Assembly: GCA_023213395.1 (NCBI GenBank)
Contig: CM041465.1
Location: forward strand, 219,859,741-219,923,740
Length of the DNA: 64,000 nucleotides
Direction of reading: 5' to 3'
Origin: Cycas panzhihuaensis
Lineage: Eukaryota > Cycadophyta
Within the stretch, counting starts at the first letter, position 1. Every line of letters begins with the position of its first letter. The position numbers were made by a program, and so were the translations under genes. Below, piece by piece: positions 31,401 to 43,060 of this stretch. Below the pieces are notes generated by a model. The model was not told the origin of the DNA and did no database searches. It saw nothing but the letters and a program-made list of their open reading frames with translations.

Positions 31401-32000
31401 AACACAAGGCGGATATTGCCCATGCGTTGGTATTCTTGCCCGTCACATGACAACTCCAAAGCGAACCATTGGCAAGCGAATACGAGTGTTGAAGTACCTA
31501 AAGGCGACCCGGCAAACTTGGTTTGTTGTATGAGCACAACAATGATTTCGGACTTCTGACATACAGACTCGGATTTTCTTGGGTGACAAAAATACAGAAG
31601 ATCAACGTCCGGGTACATCACATTTCTTGGAACGACTCCAATTTCATGGCGGTCAAGGCGGAAAATCACTAGATTCTCTTTGGGCCGAATACATAGTCGC
31701 TCGAGGCTAGCAAGGAGGTGATATGGCTTCGCAAATTATTACATACTTTGGATATCACCCGGATAGGTCCAACGAGCTTACATGTGGACAATCGACAAGA
31801 ATCCACATGGCCAAGAATCACATTTTCATGATCGTACAAAGCACATTTGTACAAAAGTCCACAGGATCCGGAACGGTCCATGACGGCACAATACAATTGG
31901 AACACCGCCCCAGAGATCAAGTGGTGATATCTTCACCAAACCGCAAAGGGTGAAGTTTGAGCAGATTCAGCGGCTGACTCGGCCTTAGGGCCTCCATCTC
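31401..32000 (+). pseudogene. Element E: RNase H
   Basis: In shifting frames the strand reads TYTDSDF near 31558, STSGYITFLGTTPISW near 31605-31650 and a degraded SLWAEYIVA near 31676. GDIFTKP follows near 31926. This is the Copia RNase H C-terminal domain with several frameshifts. Confidence 0.75.
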
Positions 32001-32449
32001 CAAGCGATTGAAGGAGATGGTACACGGGACCGACATACTCTATCCCATTCGTGAAAACCCCTTGTGGGCGCGGAAGGATTAGAGTAAGTCTCGCTCTCTC
32101 CCATTCGTGAAAACCCCTCATGGGCGAAAGGAGTTGGGTTGTACTTGTTTGAAAATCGAACCTATGAAAACACGAGCGGGCATGGGGGATGACGAAGCGG
32201 TATATGGAGACTCGGCGGATCAGTGCACAACCAACTTGTCTTTGCTTGGCTATCGGCTACACTCAAAGAGCCGAGCCACTTCATAGAATAGGAAGTCAAG
32301 TCCGTGGGTTTTATTCCCAGGGTTTTCCCACAAAAGTGTCTTGTAGGTTGTAGATTTTTTTTTCTCAATGTAATAATGAGGCTATAATGAAGACCTCATA
32401 GATTAGAATAGGATAAAGGAAAATGACCTTCTGCCATTAAGGGGGGGAT
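32001..32449 (+). other. Element E 3' untranslated region and polypurine tract
   Basis: Non-coding tail. TCCCATTCGTGAAAACCCCT occurs twice (about 32041 and 32098), a 57-bp direct repeat. A purine tract with seven G (AAGGGGGGGAT) ends at 32449, directly before the LTR. Confidence 0.65.
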
Positions 32450-32816
32450 TGTGACAATGTTAATGTCACATGGTCATTTCATGAAGTTAGAATTAGATAA
32501 AGTCACTTTTATGTTTATAACTTTAGGATAAGGTGACTATGCCTAAGTCACTTAAGTGAAATGACATAAAGTTCATTTCATTGTAATTTCATGTAATCTC
32601 ATTTGAATGTCATTGGGAGGAAAAACTCAAATTCCAAACCCTAATGAGCATCCTCATTATATAAGCTGAAATTACATGGAGAGTGATCATATTCTACACT
32701 TCTCCTCTTTGAGCTCAAGCTATTAGCATTCTCTTGTTGAGTACATTGTGCTTGCCTCCACTATTTGCCATTGTGTAGTGTTAGTGCACTAGATCCCTAG
32801 ATCCATTCCCTCAACA
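32450..32816 (+). repeat. Element E 3' LTR
   Basis: A 367-bp repeat matching 25097-25463 with two substitutions; followed by the GAGGT duplication. Confidence 0.95.
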
Positions 32817-32821
32817 GAGGT

Positions 32822-33208
32822 AGCGTGGTACAACTTTCCTTTGTGTTTGTGTAAGGAAGTAGGGTTGATGGTGCATAATTGTTGATTGAGGTAGTAGTCG
32901 TGCAGAAGTACCAGTTGAGGCAACACGGTAGTCCCCTTTCCTCTGTGTTTGTGTAAGGGAGTAGGGTTAACTACAATCCCCTTTCCTTGGTTGCTTTGTA
33001 TGTGACGTGTGAGCACAGTTTAGTAGTCCTAACATATTAACTCATCAGGAGGCTATATGTGGTGTAGTGTCACTCGATAGAATTATGGAGTATGGGCCTG
33101 GTGCATAAGGATTGTGAGTAAATTTGTGACCCAAGGTAAAGATTATGCACTTCATCATTTTTGGTTTTGGGTTGAGGAGTTGAGTGAATTTACTAGTACT
33201 CCAGTTTT
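32822..33208. repeat. Flank between E and G with a broken minisatellite
   Basis: CCTTTGTGTTTGTGTAAGGA and close variants occur near 32839 and 32939 and, across element E, near 24980. They are separated by GTAGGGTTGA-type text. Together these form a degenerate tandem repeat that E split. No gene is visible; the rest to 33208 is unassigned. Confidence 0.5.
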
Positions 33209-33213
33209 CAAAT

Positions 33214-34167
33214 TGCTCAGGCAAAATCTGGTACACATGACATTTTGGACCATGGAAACATAGGAATGTATGCTTGTTTTGACAAGAAGAATGAATAACT
33301 GTATTACTGGAAGGTCGCACATGGGAATGCATGCTAGAAATCAATGAAGAATGCAAGAAAACAACTCTCAAGGAATGTATTACAGGATACATTTGTAAAT
33401 GGAACGCACACGAATTGAGACGCATGCGGAACACATGGTACACATGCCCAAATTTTAACTATATGTTCTAGAGATGATGACATTACTCGTGAGCATATGC
33501 ATGTACGGTCGTACAGAGGGAATGCATGGTAATTAAGTGATCGTAATTAGGAATTAGGTGAAAAGGCACTTTTGTTATGAAAATGAATGGTTGTGACTAT
33601 AAGTCAACCGCTCCCCCAAAAGGCATGTCTTTTGGTATTTATTGGGGCTTGTTCCACCATTTTGGTGTGAGAGTCGAGTTATTCATTTCTATATCATTTG
33701 CTCGAGGGTGAGAGCCGTGTTATTCATTCCTATGGCATTTGCTCTAGGGTGGGAGCTAAGTTATTCATTCCTATGTCATCTATTCTAGTGTGAGAGTTGA
33801 CTTAATGAGTCATGTGATACATTTCCAAGTGTGTAGGAGCAAGTATCAAAGCAATATGCTACGGTGTTTGACTGAATGCACATAGAATGCTTCCATTACT
33901 AGTGATGTAAAGACATTGATAGTGATATTGCTTAATATAATAAAGAGTTATGTGGAATATTATGTACTTTGTGCATGGTAATTGATTTTATGAAGAATGC
34001 ATGTTGACTATTGATTGAGATAATGGCATAATGATGATATTGTGATGTTGTGTTAATTGTATGAGAAATTAAGTGATATAATCATGCTGATTGATCCTAA
34101 CTAGACTACTGGTAGTGGTCACTTGACAAATGTATTCTCATAGGGGTAGTGAGACCATAAGTCAACA
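33214..34167 (+). repeat. Element G 5' LTR
   Basis: It starts TGCTCAGGCAAAATCTGG (TGTTGGGGCAAAATCTGG in the other copy) and ends CATAAGTCAACA. A GTTATTCATTCCTATG-like phrase recurs three times near 33680-33775. It also contains GTACGGTCGTAC near 33505. Confidence 0.88.
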
Positions 34168-34168
34168 T

Positions 34169-34182
34169 TGGTTCTGTTGCCC
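34169..34182 (+). other. Element G primer-binding site
   Basis: TTGGTTCTGTTGCC follows the LTR. It has the same layout as TTGGTTTCGTTGCC in element C and points to the Athila/Tat type of primer tRNA. Confidence 0.5.
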
Positions 34183-34310
34183 ACGTCCATTGAGGAGGGA
34201 TTGGGCCAAGAGTTTTTCAACAAGTGTATTATATGCAAAGACCAAGGAACCTTGGTTGACGTCGTGATGGTGGGCTATAACTGAGCCTTCAACAGCCAAG
34301 AGACCTTCCA

Positions 34311-35265
34311 ATGCCACCAAAGAGGCCTTCAAAGGCGAGAGAACCACTAAAGAATACTTCACCTAAGGGATCAGTGGAATCAAGTAGACAAAGGGCATTG
34401 AGATGGTCAAAAGAATCCAAATTAAAAAGGGTTAGGAGGTTAAGCCTCAACAAAAGTAATGAGACTAAGGAACAATTCGTTGAGGAATCTAAGGCAAGTG
34501 GAGCCCAAACACCCCAAGAATTTGAAAGACATGGGGGACAAATGGTAATTGCACATGGCTCAATTGGATTTGGTATCATTAGCCTGGAAAAAGAAGGAAT
34601 TTTTGAAGAAAACTTCCAATAAGACAATATTACGAAAATTGAAGATGAAATCCTATGAAAGGTGAAAGATACAAGTGTGGAGGATACCCTGAAGGGTGTA
34701 AGTTATCACAAGGAGAAGGTGAAGGAAGGTCCCTTAGCATATTGGGAGAACAAATTAACAAGGCAATTGTTTGAAGATTCGTCGGAAAGGGGATTCGAGT
34801 AGTCATACTTAATAGTGACACCATTGACAATCTAGGTACTAAGAGTGCCTAAACCCATTCATTCGAAAATACCTTTTCAAAATCCCTTATTTGGAAGGGA
34901 TAGTGCCAAGGGAAGTACATTGGGAGCGCCACCCAAACTCGAAATTCTGGAAAAAACGAAGTTATCCCCAAAAGAAGCAACTACAAAGGAGGAGAATTCA
35001 CCATCACTGGGAGGGACACCAATGAATTCACCAAGGATGGATGATCCAAGAGAGTTTGGAAAGTTGATTTTCAACGACGTGTCTGATGTAACAGAACATG
35101 TATATTTATTTTAAAATCTGATCGATGTGAAAAAAATAAAGGATGAGCAAGAAATTAAAGCAAGATTTGTATGCACTTTGAGGGGAGTACCATTGGCATG
35201 GTGCAAAGGATTGGATAAGGCTGAAACATGGGAGAACGTGAAAAAATCATTTGAGGAGGATCAAC
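34311..35265 (+). pseudogene. Element G: gag remnant fused to RT
   Basis: Frame 34311-34622 gives a basic N-terminal segment (ESKLKRVRRLSLNKSN). Frame 34845-35114 gives a Pro/Ser-rich part. Downstream text KKIKDEQEIKARFVCTLRGV and AETWENVKKSF (35125-35255) is the gypsy gag core, matching element C. At about 35255-35265 the gag text stops and RT begins, so the end of gag, the zinc knuckles, protease and RT start are deleted. Confidence 0.75.
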
Positions 35266-36162
35266 TATAGTGATTGGATGAGTCCAGTGGTAGTTGTACC
35301 AAAAAAGAATGGAAAGATTCAAGTTTGTGTTGACTATCGACAATTGAATAAGGTGACGAAAAATGATCCATTCCCACTACCCTTTACGAAAGACGTATTA
35401 GAGATGGTTGGTAGGAACAAAGTTTATTCATTTACAGATGGCTTTAGTGGCTAGAATCTAGTATAGATTGTCTCAGAGGATTAGGCGAAAACAACCTTTG
35501 TAACAAAATGGGGAACTTATGCATATAGGGTAATGCGCTTTAGCTTGACCAATGCGCTTGCCACATTCCAATGCATCGTGAGTAACATCTTTCACAAAAT
35601 GATTGGGGAAAAGTTTGTATTATCTCTTGATGATTGGATGCTATATAGATTAATGAAAAACCACATGGACAATCTTACAGAAATGTTGCAAGCATGCAGG
35701 GAGAACAACCTCTGTCTCAATCCAAAGAAATGCACTTTCTTGGTGCCATTCAGAAACCTACTAGGGCACATTGTGAGTAAAGATGGATTGTTGACTGACC
35801 CAACCAAGGTGTTAACCATTTTACATTTTTTGACTCCCTTAACACGGAAACGATTGAAAGGTTTCTTAGTATTGATAGGATACTATAGAAAATTTATTGG
35901 AGGATATGCATGTATATTGGGACCATTGGAGAAACTATTGAGGAAAGATGTAGAATGGAAATGGGATAGAGAACAACAAGATGCATTTGAATCCTTGAAA
36001 ATAGCTATAGCATCTACCCCTATCTTGCGATTTCCAAATTGGGACAAGATATTCCATGTCCATGTAGATGCATCACAATATGCGATTGGTTGTGTGCTAG
36101 CCCAACTAGGGGAAGCAAATGGGGATCACCCTATCTACTTTGCTAGTAGGAAATTGACTTGA
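35266..36162 (+). pseudogene. Element G: reverse transcriptase and RNase H start
   Basis: The text begins inside RT with SDWMSPVVVVPKKNGKIQVC and DYRQLNKVTKNDPFPLPFT. FTDGFSG at 35437-35454 is followed by TAG. The open frame 35533-36162 holds RFSLTNALATFQCIVSNIF, the active site as SLDD (LSLDDWMLY), LGHIVSKDGLLTDPTKV, and the RNase H start FHVHVDASQYAIGCVLAQ with its first Asp. A stop follows at 36160-36162. Confidence 0.9.
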
Positions 36163-36640
36163 GTCGAAAAAATTACACCACCATCGAACGGGAGGGCCTC
36201 GACATGATATACCCCTTACAAAAGTTTCGGCACCACTTTTTGTCAAATCCATTTATATTCTATGTGGATCATTAAGCATTAATGTATTTGGTGAATAAGC
36301 CTATATTGAGGGGGCAAATTAGCATATGGCTGATGTTATTCTAGGAGTTCACTTTTAAAATAATGGCCAAACTTGGAAAAGCTCACATAATACTAGATCA
36401 ACTATTGAGAATTAAGAATGGAAAAGAAGCCAGAGGCATATATGATGACCTCCTAGATGCTACACTCTTCAGTGTGGAAGTAGTTCCAACCGAGTGGTAC
36501 AAGGGGATTCTTGAGTATCTTGCGATAGGAGAATTACCATTGGGCATGGATAGGATAGAACCTAGAAATATGGTTCATAAGGCAGAACCATACCAGTCAA
36601 TTTAGGGGGAATTGTATTGTCTTGGCCCTGATGAGGTACT
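36163..36640 (+). pseudogene. Element G: RNase H end and linker
   Basis: Reading NYTTIEREGLDMIYPLQKFR (36168-36228, frame-shifted) and FYVDH near 36256 gives the C-terminal RNase H. Frame 36363-36605 resembles the tether before integrase (KLGKAHIILDQLLRIKNG). Stops are present. Confidence 0.75.
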
Positions 36641-37740
36641 CTAGCATTGCATTAAACCACACGAGATTGAGCAAAGTATGAGTCAAGCACATGAAGGTGT
36701 GGCAGGAGATCACATGGGAAAGTTGGCAACATGGTGGAAGGTGTTATCAGTAGGATTTTGGTGGCTTATGATGATTGAGGATATTAAGAAATGGATCCAA
36801 ACATGTGATTATTGCCAACGAGTGGGGAACCCCATCCGACAAGACGACCACTTGCTTCAACCAAATTTGCCACTTGCACCATCTGAGAAATGGGGTCTTG
36901 ATTTCGTTGGGCCCATCAAATCGATAACTAGACACTTTCAAGCCCGTTACATCCTTGTGGCCACAGATTACATGGCGAAATGGATAGAGGCACGAACTTT
37001 GAGGAAAGTAGATTCTGAGAGTACGACAAGATTCCTGCATGATGTAATCATCACACAATATGGATGCTTCTTGGAAATTGTAAGCGATCAAGGTGCGCAC
37101 TTCCTAAATCAAGTTGATAGAAACTTTGATATAAAAATTCATGATTAGTCACCGAAAATTGACACCATACTATCCATGAGCAAACAAACAAGTAGAGAGT
37201 TCAAACAAAATTATTGAGAATTGTCTTTAGAAGGTATGTGATGTAGGCCAATCAAATTGGACAGATAGACTACCATTAGTGCTTTGGGTGTTCCAGACCA
37301 CATTCAAAAGGGCAATTGGATGGACACCATTTCAATTAGTGTTATGGGATGAAGGCCATTCTTCTAATTGAGTTCAAGATACTGAGCTTAAGAGTTGCCA
37401 TGGCCTGTCAACTGGATGACTTCCATTCGTTGTAGGAATGCTTGAAACAACTGATGCAACTAGAGGAAATAAGGCATAAGGCAAACTAGTTGCAAAATAT
37501 TGAGAAAATAAGGCAGAAAGCATGGCACAACTGCCATCTGAAAGCACTTTAGTTCTTGGAAGGCGACCAAGTCCTACTGTATGATAGTAAGTTTCGAATG
37601 CACCCGGGTAATTTGAAGATGCAATGGTTAGGGCCATACATTGCCAATAAAATTTTCGATAATGGCTTAGTGAGATTGCAAAAGATTGACGAACCTCAAC
37701 TGCCAACCTTGGTCACTGGTAGTTGACTGAAAGGTAGTAG
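36641..37740 (+). pseudogene. Element G: integrase
   Basis: Frame 36678-37148 carries the HHCC zinc site (AHEGVAGDH, CDYCQRVG), then KWGLDFVGPI with the first catalytic Asp and VSDQGAHF with the second. After a TAG the Glu is in ANKQVESSNKIIENCL near 37177-37225. The C-terminal part to 37740 reads DRLPLVLWVFQTTFKRAIGW and, further on, KMQWLGPY-like text with stops. The catalytic triad can be traced but the frame is broken. Confidence 0.88.
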
Positions 37741-38145
37741 TACACCAACTGACCGAAGGAATCGATTGGTTGTACTATACGTGTTGCTTGACGTTGGAGA
37801 CAATCAAGGTTGTCTCGGTACTAGAAAACGATTCCAATCTAGTACGTAAAATTGGAAAATACATAAAAATCAGAAGAATGGGAAAAATAATCTTTAACTC
37901 TTATCATACACTTAAGCAACATGACTATTATTATGGAAAAAAAAAAAAAAAAGAAAAATAGAAAAAATTAAAGGAAAATAAATAAAAAGAATCATTATTG
38001 GAAAAAGTTGCAAAAAAGTTGAATTTTTAATATACGTTCTTGCAAAATATGCTATACATTCCAAAAAGGAATAGTATCGAGAATGCATTGAACAAAGGAA
38101 TGTAAAGTGAAAAATTAAACTATACGTTCTTGTAAGTATTTCTGC
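37741..38145 (+). other. AT-rich spacer of element G
   Basis: No conserved domain. An A-rich run sits near 37938-37955. The TATACGTTCTTG(C/T) phrase occurs near 38031 and 38120, a short direct repeat. Probably part of the long 3' region typical of Tat elements. Confidence 0.5.
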
Positions 38146-39540
38146 ATGGAATGCATAGTGGAAATGAGCGGAAATAAGTGCCAAATCACCAAAATTAAAC
38201 GTCATTTCAATGAGATCAAGTTCCAAAGTGATGAGTGTCAATTGACAAACACATTTCGGTGTAATAACTCCAATGCAGAACAATCATATGTTCCTCTAAC
38301 AAATGCATGGAATGTACTTAGGTTTTTCAGTGCTAAAACTCTATCCATTCCTCTTGTAAGCATAAGTATTACTTCCTATTTTTCATTAGTGTCCAAAATA
38401 AAGATTGCAAGGTGCCAAGAAAATCACCTGCCCATATTGAAAGCAAAATTGGATGGTTTACCAATTCCATTCAGAACTAGGGTTAATTAAGTAGGATGGG
38501 GAGATTACATATATTTGGATCAATTGTATTAGGATCTAGAATTGATGGAGAGCATCCTGTTAGAGTAGAAGAAGAATATTAATTGAATTCAACTCGATGC
38601 AGAAATTATTCATACTATTGATAGACTTCCGAAGAAGGGGAATGTCCCAATTTCTACCAAACGGTCGCAGGTGGACCATGAAACATGGGTAAGAGAGTAT
38701 TGTAAGGAGAACACATAGATCTTCTTGGGAGGAATCTGAGTAATGGACATCAAGGATGTGAGATTGCAGCAGGTGGCTAAAGTCATAATCACCCAATTTT
38801 TATCTAAATAGAAACACACATTCTAGGAGGTATGATGCCAATGCTACCTCAAATCCGTGATGGGGTACAATTGAATTGGTCTGAGTTTTTGGCTATAAAT
38901 ATGACACAACAGATTGAGGAAGTGACCACACATCCCTTCAGAAACCCTTTCTTGTTATTGGCAATGTTAATTCATCAGTGTTTGGGAACACAACCTCCGC
39001 CAATACCTATTCGTCCACATGAACCATTGATCAAACAGTGGATGGATGCATTTCCATAATCCACTCTAGATGCAGAGATAGAAAGAAGGGTAAAGAAGGA
39101 GATGACAAAGATTTTGAAGTGACTACAATAGACACTTGGCAGTTCCATCCAACATCGCTCCAAGCAGGTAGTAAAGAAGAGCACCAAGCAGAGACTAGAA
39201 GAAGAGGAAGAGGAAGTTGAAATAGAACTCTCACTGGAGGAATGGGAAGAAATTTCCCCCATGATGGAGCTGGGAGAAACATCCTATCAACTAGCACAGA
39301 TAGAGGGAAAAGGGCAACAGATCATTTGGATGATCGAGGAGCTAGAAGCAAGCTACAAGGCAGAGATTGTCCCTTTATTGGAGAAAATCAAAGAAAAGGA
39401 TGCAATTATAGCCAACCTTACTTAGATTAATGAAGATATATTAAAGGCCAATGAGGCTTCAAAGGATCCAAGGCAGTAGGAGCAACCTTGAAATAATGTG
39501 GAGGAAAAGACAAAATCGAAAATTTTTGAAATTTTGTGAG
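38146..39540 (+). pseudogene. Element G: decayed 3' accessory ORF with coiled coil
   Basis: Open frames at 38146-38490 and 38832-39059 and shifted frames to about 39440 form a decayed coding region between integrase and 3' LTR. The block QLNWSEFLAINMTQQIEE (38872-38925) followed by the hydrophobic FLLLAMLIHQCLG resembles NWAKFVKQKLLDALQ and its hydrophobic follow-up in element C. A later frame (about 39190-39420) gives an acidic coiled coil with EEEEEEVEIELSLEEWEE and IEELEASYKAEI. No named family is recognised. Confidence 0.5.
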
Positions 39541-39577
39541 CAAGGATGCTCAACCTTTTTTGTTGACCTGGGATAGA

Positions 39578-40502
39578 TGTTGGGGCAAAATCTGGTATGC
39601 ATGACATTTTGGACCATGGAAATATAGGAATGTATGCTTGTTCTGACAGGAAGAATGCAAGAACGCATCACTGGAAGGTCACATGTAGGAACACATGCCA
39701 GAAATCAACAAAGAATGCAAGAAAATAACTCTCGGGGAATGGATTACAGGATACGTTCCTGGATGAAACACATGCAGACAGGAATGCATGCGGAATGCAT
39801 AGAAGGTAACACATGGTACACGTGCCTAGATTTTAACTGTACGTTCTAGAGATGATATCACCTGTGAGCATACACACATATAGTCGCATGGATGAAATGT
39901 ATGGTAATTAAGTGATTGTAATGATGAATTAAGTGAAAAGGTACTTTTATTATGAAAATGAATGGTTGTGACCATAAGTCACAACCATTCCCCCCGAAAG
40001 GCATGTATTCTGGTACTTATCGGGGCTTGTTCCACCATTTTGTTATGAGAGTTGAGTTATTCATTCCTCTGTCATTTTCTCTAGGGTGAGAACTTAGTTA
40101 TTCATTCCTGTGTCATCTGCTCTAGCGTGAGAGCCAACTTAATGAGTCATGTGATACATTTCCAAGCATGTAGGAGCAAGTATCAAAGCATATGTTATGG
40201 TGTATGATAGAATGCATGTAGAATGCTTCCATTACTAGTGATGTAAAGACATTGATAGTGATATTGCTTAATATAATAAAGAGTTATGTGGAATGTTGTG
40301 TACTTGTGCATAGTAATTGATTGTGTGAAGAATGCATGTCGATTGTTGATTGAGATAATGGCATAATGGTGATATTGTGATGTTGTGTTAATTGTATGAG
40401 CAATTAAGTGATATAATCATGGTGACCAACCCTAACTAGACTACCGGTAGTGGCCCCTTGACAAGTGTATTCTCATAAGGGTAGTGAGATCATCAGTCAA
40501 CA
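39578..40502 (+). repeat. Element G 3' LTR
   Basis: It starts TGTTGGGGCAAAATCTGG and ends ATCAGTCAACA, followed by CAAAT. It matches 33214-34167 over nearly its whole length with many substitutions and small indels. Confidence 0.88.
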
Positions 40503-40507
40503 CAAAT

Positions 40508-40973
40508 CATGTGCTTTAGCTCGTGGGCGAATTCCTCTTTGGGTTTTTGAATGATTGGACAGTGAATCTTCCTGAAGCAATCTGGCTTGTGCATTTATTA
40601 TAATTGTGTGTATGGAAATTTGTATCACTAATTGTATGTAGAAGTGTAATTTTTCTAGTGAATTCTATTTCTTGATGTGATTATTTATTTGAGAAATTAT
40701 TGGGTGAATAACCTAGAAGACACCTGCGTCCACCTAGACTGACAGTATCCTTTGGGTGTTTCTGTTGTACTATTTTAATTCTCATTGTTTGAGCTTCATG
40801 TAGTCTAAAGTTAGGACACTTGGTGTAAACCTTCATTGGAGAATTTGTGATTGTTCTAATTGACACCGATGAAGAGGGGTTGCGGATTCTGAACCCATCG
40901 AGGAGGGGCCGTGACATGTTGAATTCACTGTTGGCTATTAAGGGTGCCCTTCTTCTTTTATCTAGTGATGTAC
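40508..40973. other. Unassigned sequence between G and H
   Basis: No gene or domain is seen. The text has the feel of an LTR end (pyrimidine-rich, with GAGGAGGGGCCGTGAC) but no partner copy lies in the window. It continues after element H at 48224. Confidence 0.35.
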
Positions 40974-41552
40974 TGTTGACAATGGGCATTAGGCCACATT
41001 GATCCCAAGATCATAAATATAATCACAATACAATAAATGCATGAAAGCATGAGAGCATAAAAGCATAAACTGAAATATAGGAGCAAGAGAAAATGATACC
41101 CAATATGTGGAGTTGGAATTGGTCCAACCTCCCAAGTAGAAAATAGCTTGATTAGCAAACTGATAGCATAACAATACAACTCCAACTCTCCTCTTATGGA
41201 CAATGAGGAGAGGTCTCCTTATATAGAGTGAAATGAAAGACCTAAGGCCTTGGATGTTTGACAAGTGTCAAATATCCAAGATACATCACATGGATCATGA
41301 GCAAAAGTGCTTGGATCCTCACCTAAGGCCTTGGATGTTTGACAAGTGTCAAACATCCAAGATACATCACTGGAATATTCAAACAAGTGCATGAGGGTCC
41401 ATTGACCCTTTTGTGACAACGTTGTGTCACTAGAAAGAATGTGGGTGTGCACTTTATCACTTAAGTGATAAGTCACCCCTAAAGTATAAAGTGCATATAT
41501 TACATGAAAAATAAATGTACATTCACTTAACATTTAAACATAAGGTTTAACA
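40974..41552 (-). repeat. Element H 3' LTR
   Basis: In + orientation it starts TGTTGACAATGGGC and ends AAGGTTTAACA. The TATA box is at 41217-41226 (reverse strand CTATATAAGG). The phrase CTAAGGCCTTGGATGTTTGA occurs twice (about 41239 and 41322), an internal 83-bp direct repeat. Confidence 0.94.
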
Positions 41553-41563
41553 CCCCCTTCTAC
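41553..41563 (-). other. Element H polypurine tract
   Basis: Reverse strand GTAGAAGGGGG directly precedes the 3' LTR. Confidence 0.75.
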
Positions 41564-42230
41564 ATTTACAATGTTAAGTGGACACCAAGACCATCTCTAA
41601 ATTTTACAAATTTGTCTCTACCAAGTGGCTTGGTAAAGATATCTGCCGTCTGTTGCTCTGTTGGTCGATATTGAAGTGTGATCTCACCACCGTACATGCT
41701 CCACGATGAAATGGTGGTGAACTTCAATATGCTTGGTCCGTCGTGGAAAAGCAGGATTCTTAGTTAGCTTGAGGACACTCGATTGTCACAATGAAGGTGG
41801 TCGGTCTTGCTGAAACCAAGCTCACCAAGAATCGTCGAGCCGGATAGCCTCACAAGGCTGCTGCGGCTTTGTATTCTCGGTGGAGGACAAGGTAACATTT
41901 GGTTGCTTCTTGCAACTCCATGAAACATTCTTTGTACCAAGGGTAAAAGCAGAACCCGAGGTAGATCTTACGCTATCTGGCATCACCTTGTCGTAATCGA
42001 GAGAACCCTCCAAAGTGAAGTTCTCCTTATGTACATACTCAAGTCCAAGCCGCAATGTTCCTTTGATATACTTGAGTATGCGTCTTCTTGCATTCCAGGT
42101 ATCCGATTGGGTTGAGACATGTAACGTGAGCAAATCCCAACAAAAATAAAATATCCACGAAGTGTTGGTGAGATAAATGAGACTCCCAATCAAGCTGCAG
42201 AAGTGTGGGATCTGTGGTGCGACTTCCTCA
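41564..42230 (-). pseudogene. Element H: RNase H
   Basis: The reverse frame gives YLTNTSWIFYF, WNARRRILKYIKGTLRLGLEY, a tail reading VRSTSGSAFTLGTKNVSWSC, then KQPNVTLSSTENTK. In Copia elements LSSTEAEYKA is expected, so a few bases are missing here. Past 41820 the C-terminal part is only partly readable (TKLSNIEVHHHF-like text near 41720). Confidence 0.85.
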
Positions 42231-43060
42231 TTGAGAGAAAGCTTGGTCTTGGTTCTCCATGGGTGTAGGCGCCCGTCTTGCGATCTGCATCCCGAATCTC
42301 TGCAAGATGTCCCAAGAATATTTTGCTTGGGAAATGTAGATATAGCCTGGCTGCGGCCATACCTCAAAGCCTAGGAAGTAATGGAGAAGTCCAAGGTCGG
42401 TCAGCTCAAGACTTCTCTTCAAATCATTTTGGAGAACATTGATGAGCTTAGTGTCATCACCGTGATCACTAAGTCATCTACATACAAGGCAATATAAGTG
42501 ACATGGTGATGGTCATGTTTGATGTACAAGTTTGGATCAGATGTGGATCGATGAAACCCATGTCTCAAAAAGTATTCATCGATTTTTGCATACCATGCCC
42601 TAGGAGCTTGCTTCAAGCCATACAAAGCCTTCTTGAGGCGACATACCAAATGCTCCTTGCCTTGTTCCTTGTAACCGGGAGGTTGCTCCAAGTATACCTC
42701 CTCTTGAAGATCGCCCTTGAGGAAGGCGCTCTTCACGTCCATCGATATCTGACCCATTTGCATTGTGCGGCTAGGGCCAAGAGAAGTCGATGGTGTTCAT
42801 ATTTGCTCTGGTGCAAAGGTCTCCTCGTAATCGATTCCTTCTTGTTGTTTAAATCCCTTTGCTACAAGTCTTGCTTTCGACGCTTGAGTGTCCCATCGAA
42901 TGGACTTTGGTCTTGTAGACCCATTTACAATGATTACTGTTTGTGTGGAGGCAATTCGACCAAGTCCCAAGTACCATTCTTATGAATGGATTGAATCTCC
43001 TCATCCATGGCGACTTTCCAATTATCACTTTGTGAAGCCTCTGCAAAGGTAGTAGGCTCA
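42231..43060 (-). pseudogene. Element H: reverse transcriptase
   Basis: Frames 42763-42419 and 42422-42228 carry [40 protein letters not shown] and the catalytic ALYVDDLVIT, then ELTDLGLLHYFLGFEV and ISQAKYSWDILQRFGM. The frame breaks right after VDDLVIT at 42461-42462, where an expected CTG (+ strand) reads CG. The N-terminal part near 42849-43060 is in other frames (NHCKWVYKTK). Confidence 0.88.

Larger units (their letters stand above)
25097..32816 (+). mobile_element. Copia element E, very young LTRs
   Basis: E is 7.7 kb long with identical-length LTRs of 367 bp, a perfect GAGGT duplication (25092-25096, 32817-32821), an initiator-Met primer site and a G-rich purine tract. Domain order is gag, protease, integrase, RT, RNase H. 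The LTRs differ at only two positions, yet the coding region carries many one-base losses. Several of these fall at CAG triplets, so part of the apparent decay may be sequencing error. Element F on the reverse strand at the right edge is a relative. Confidence 0.95.
33214..40502 (+). mobile_element. Gypsy element G (Tat-like), internally deleted
   Basis: G has long LTRs (954 and 925 bp), a perfect CAAAT duplication at 33209-33213 and 40503-40507, and a TTGGTTCTGTTGCCC primer site resembling that of element C. It holds a gag piece fused to RT, then RNase H, integrase and a 3' region with an accessory-type ORF. The LTRs differ at many positions (over 10% by eye), so G is older than E and H. Confidence 0.9.
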
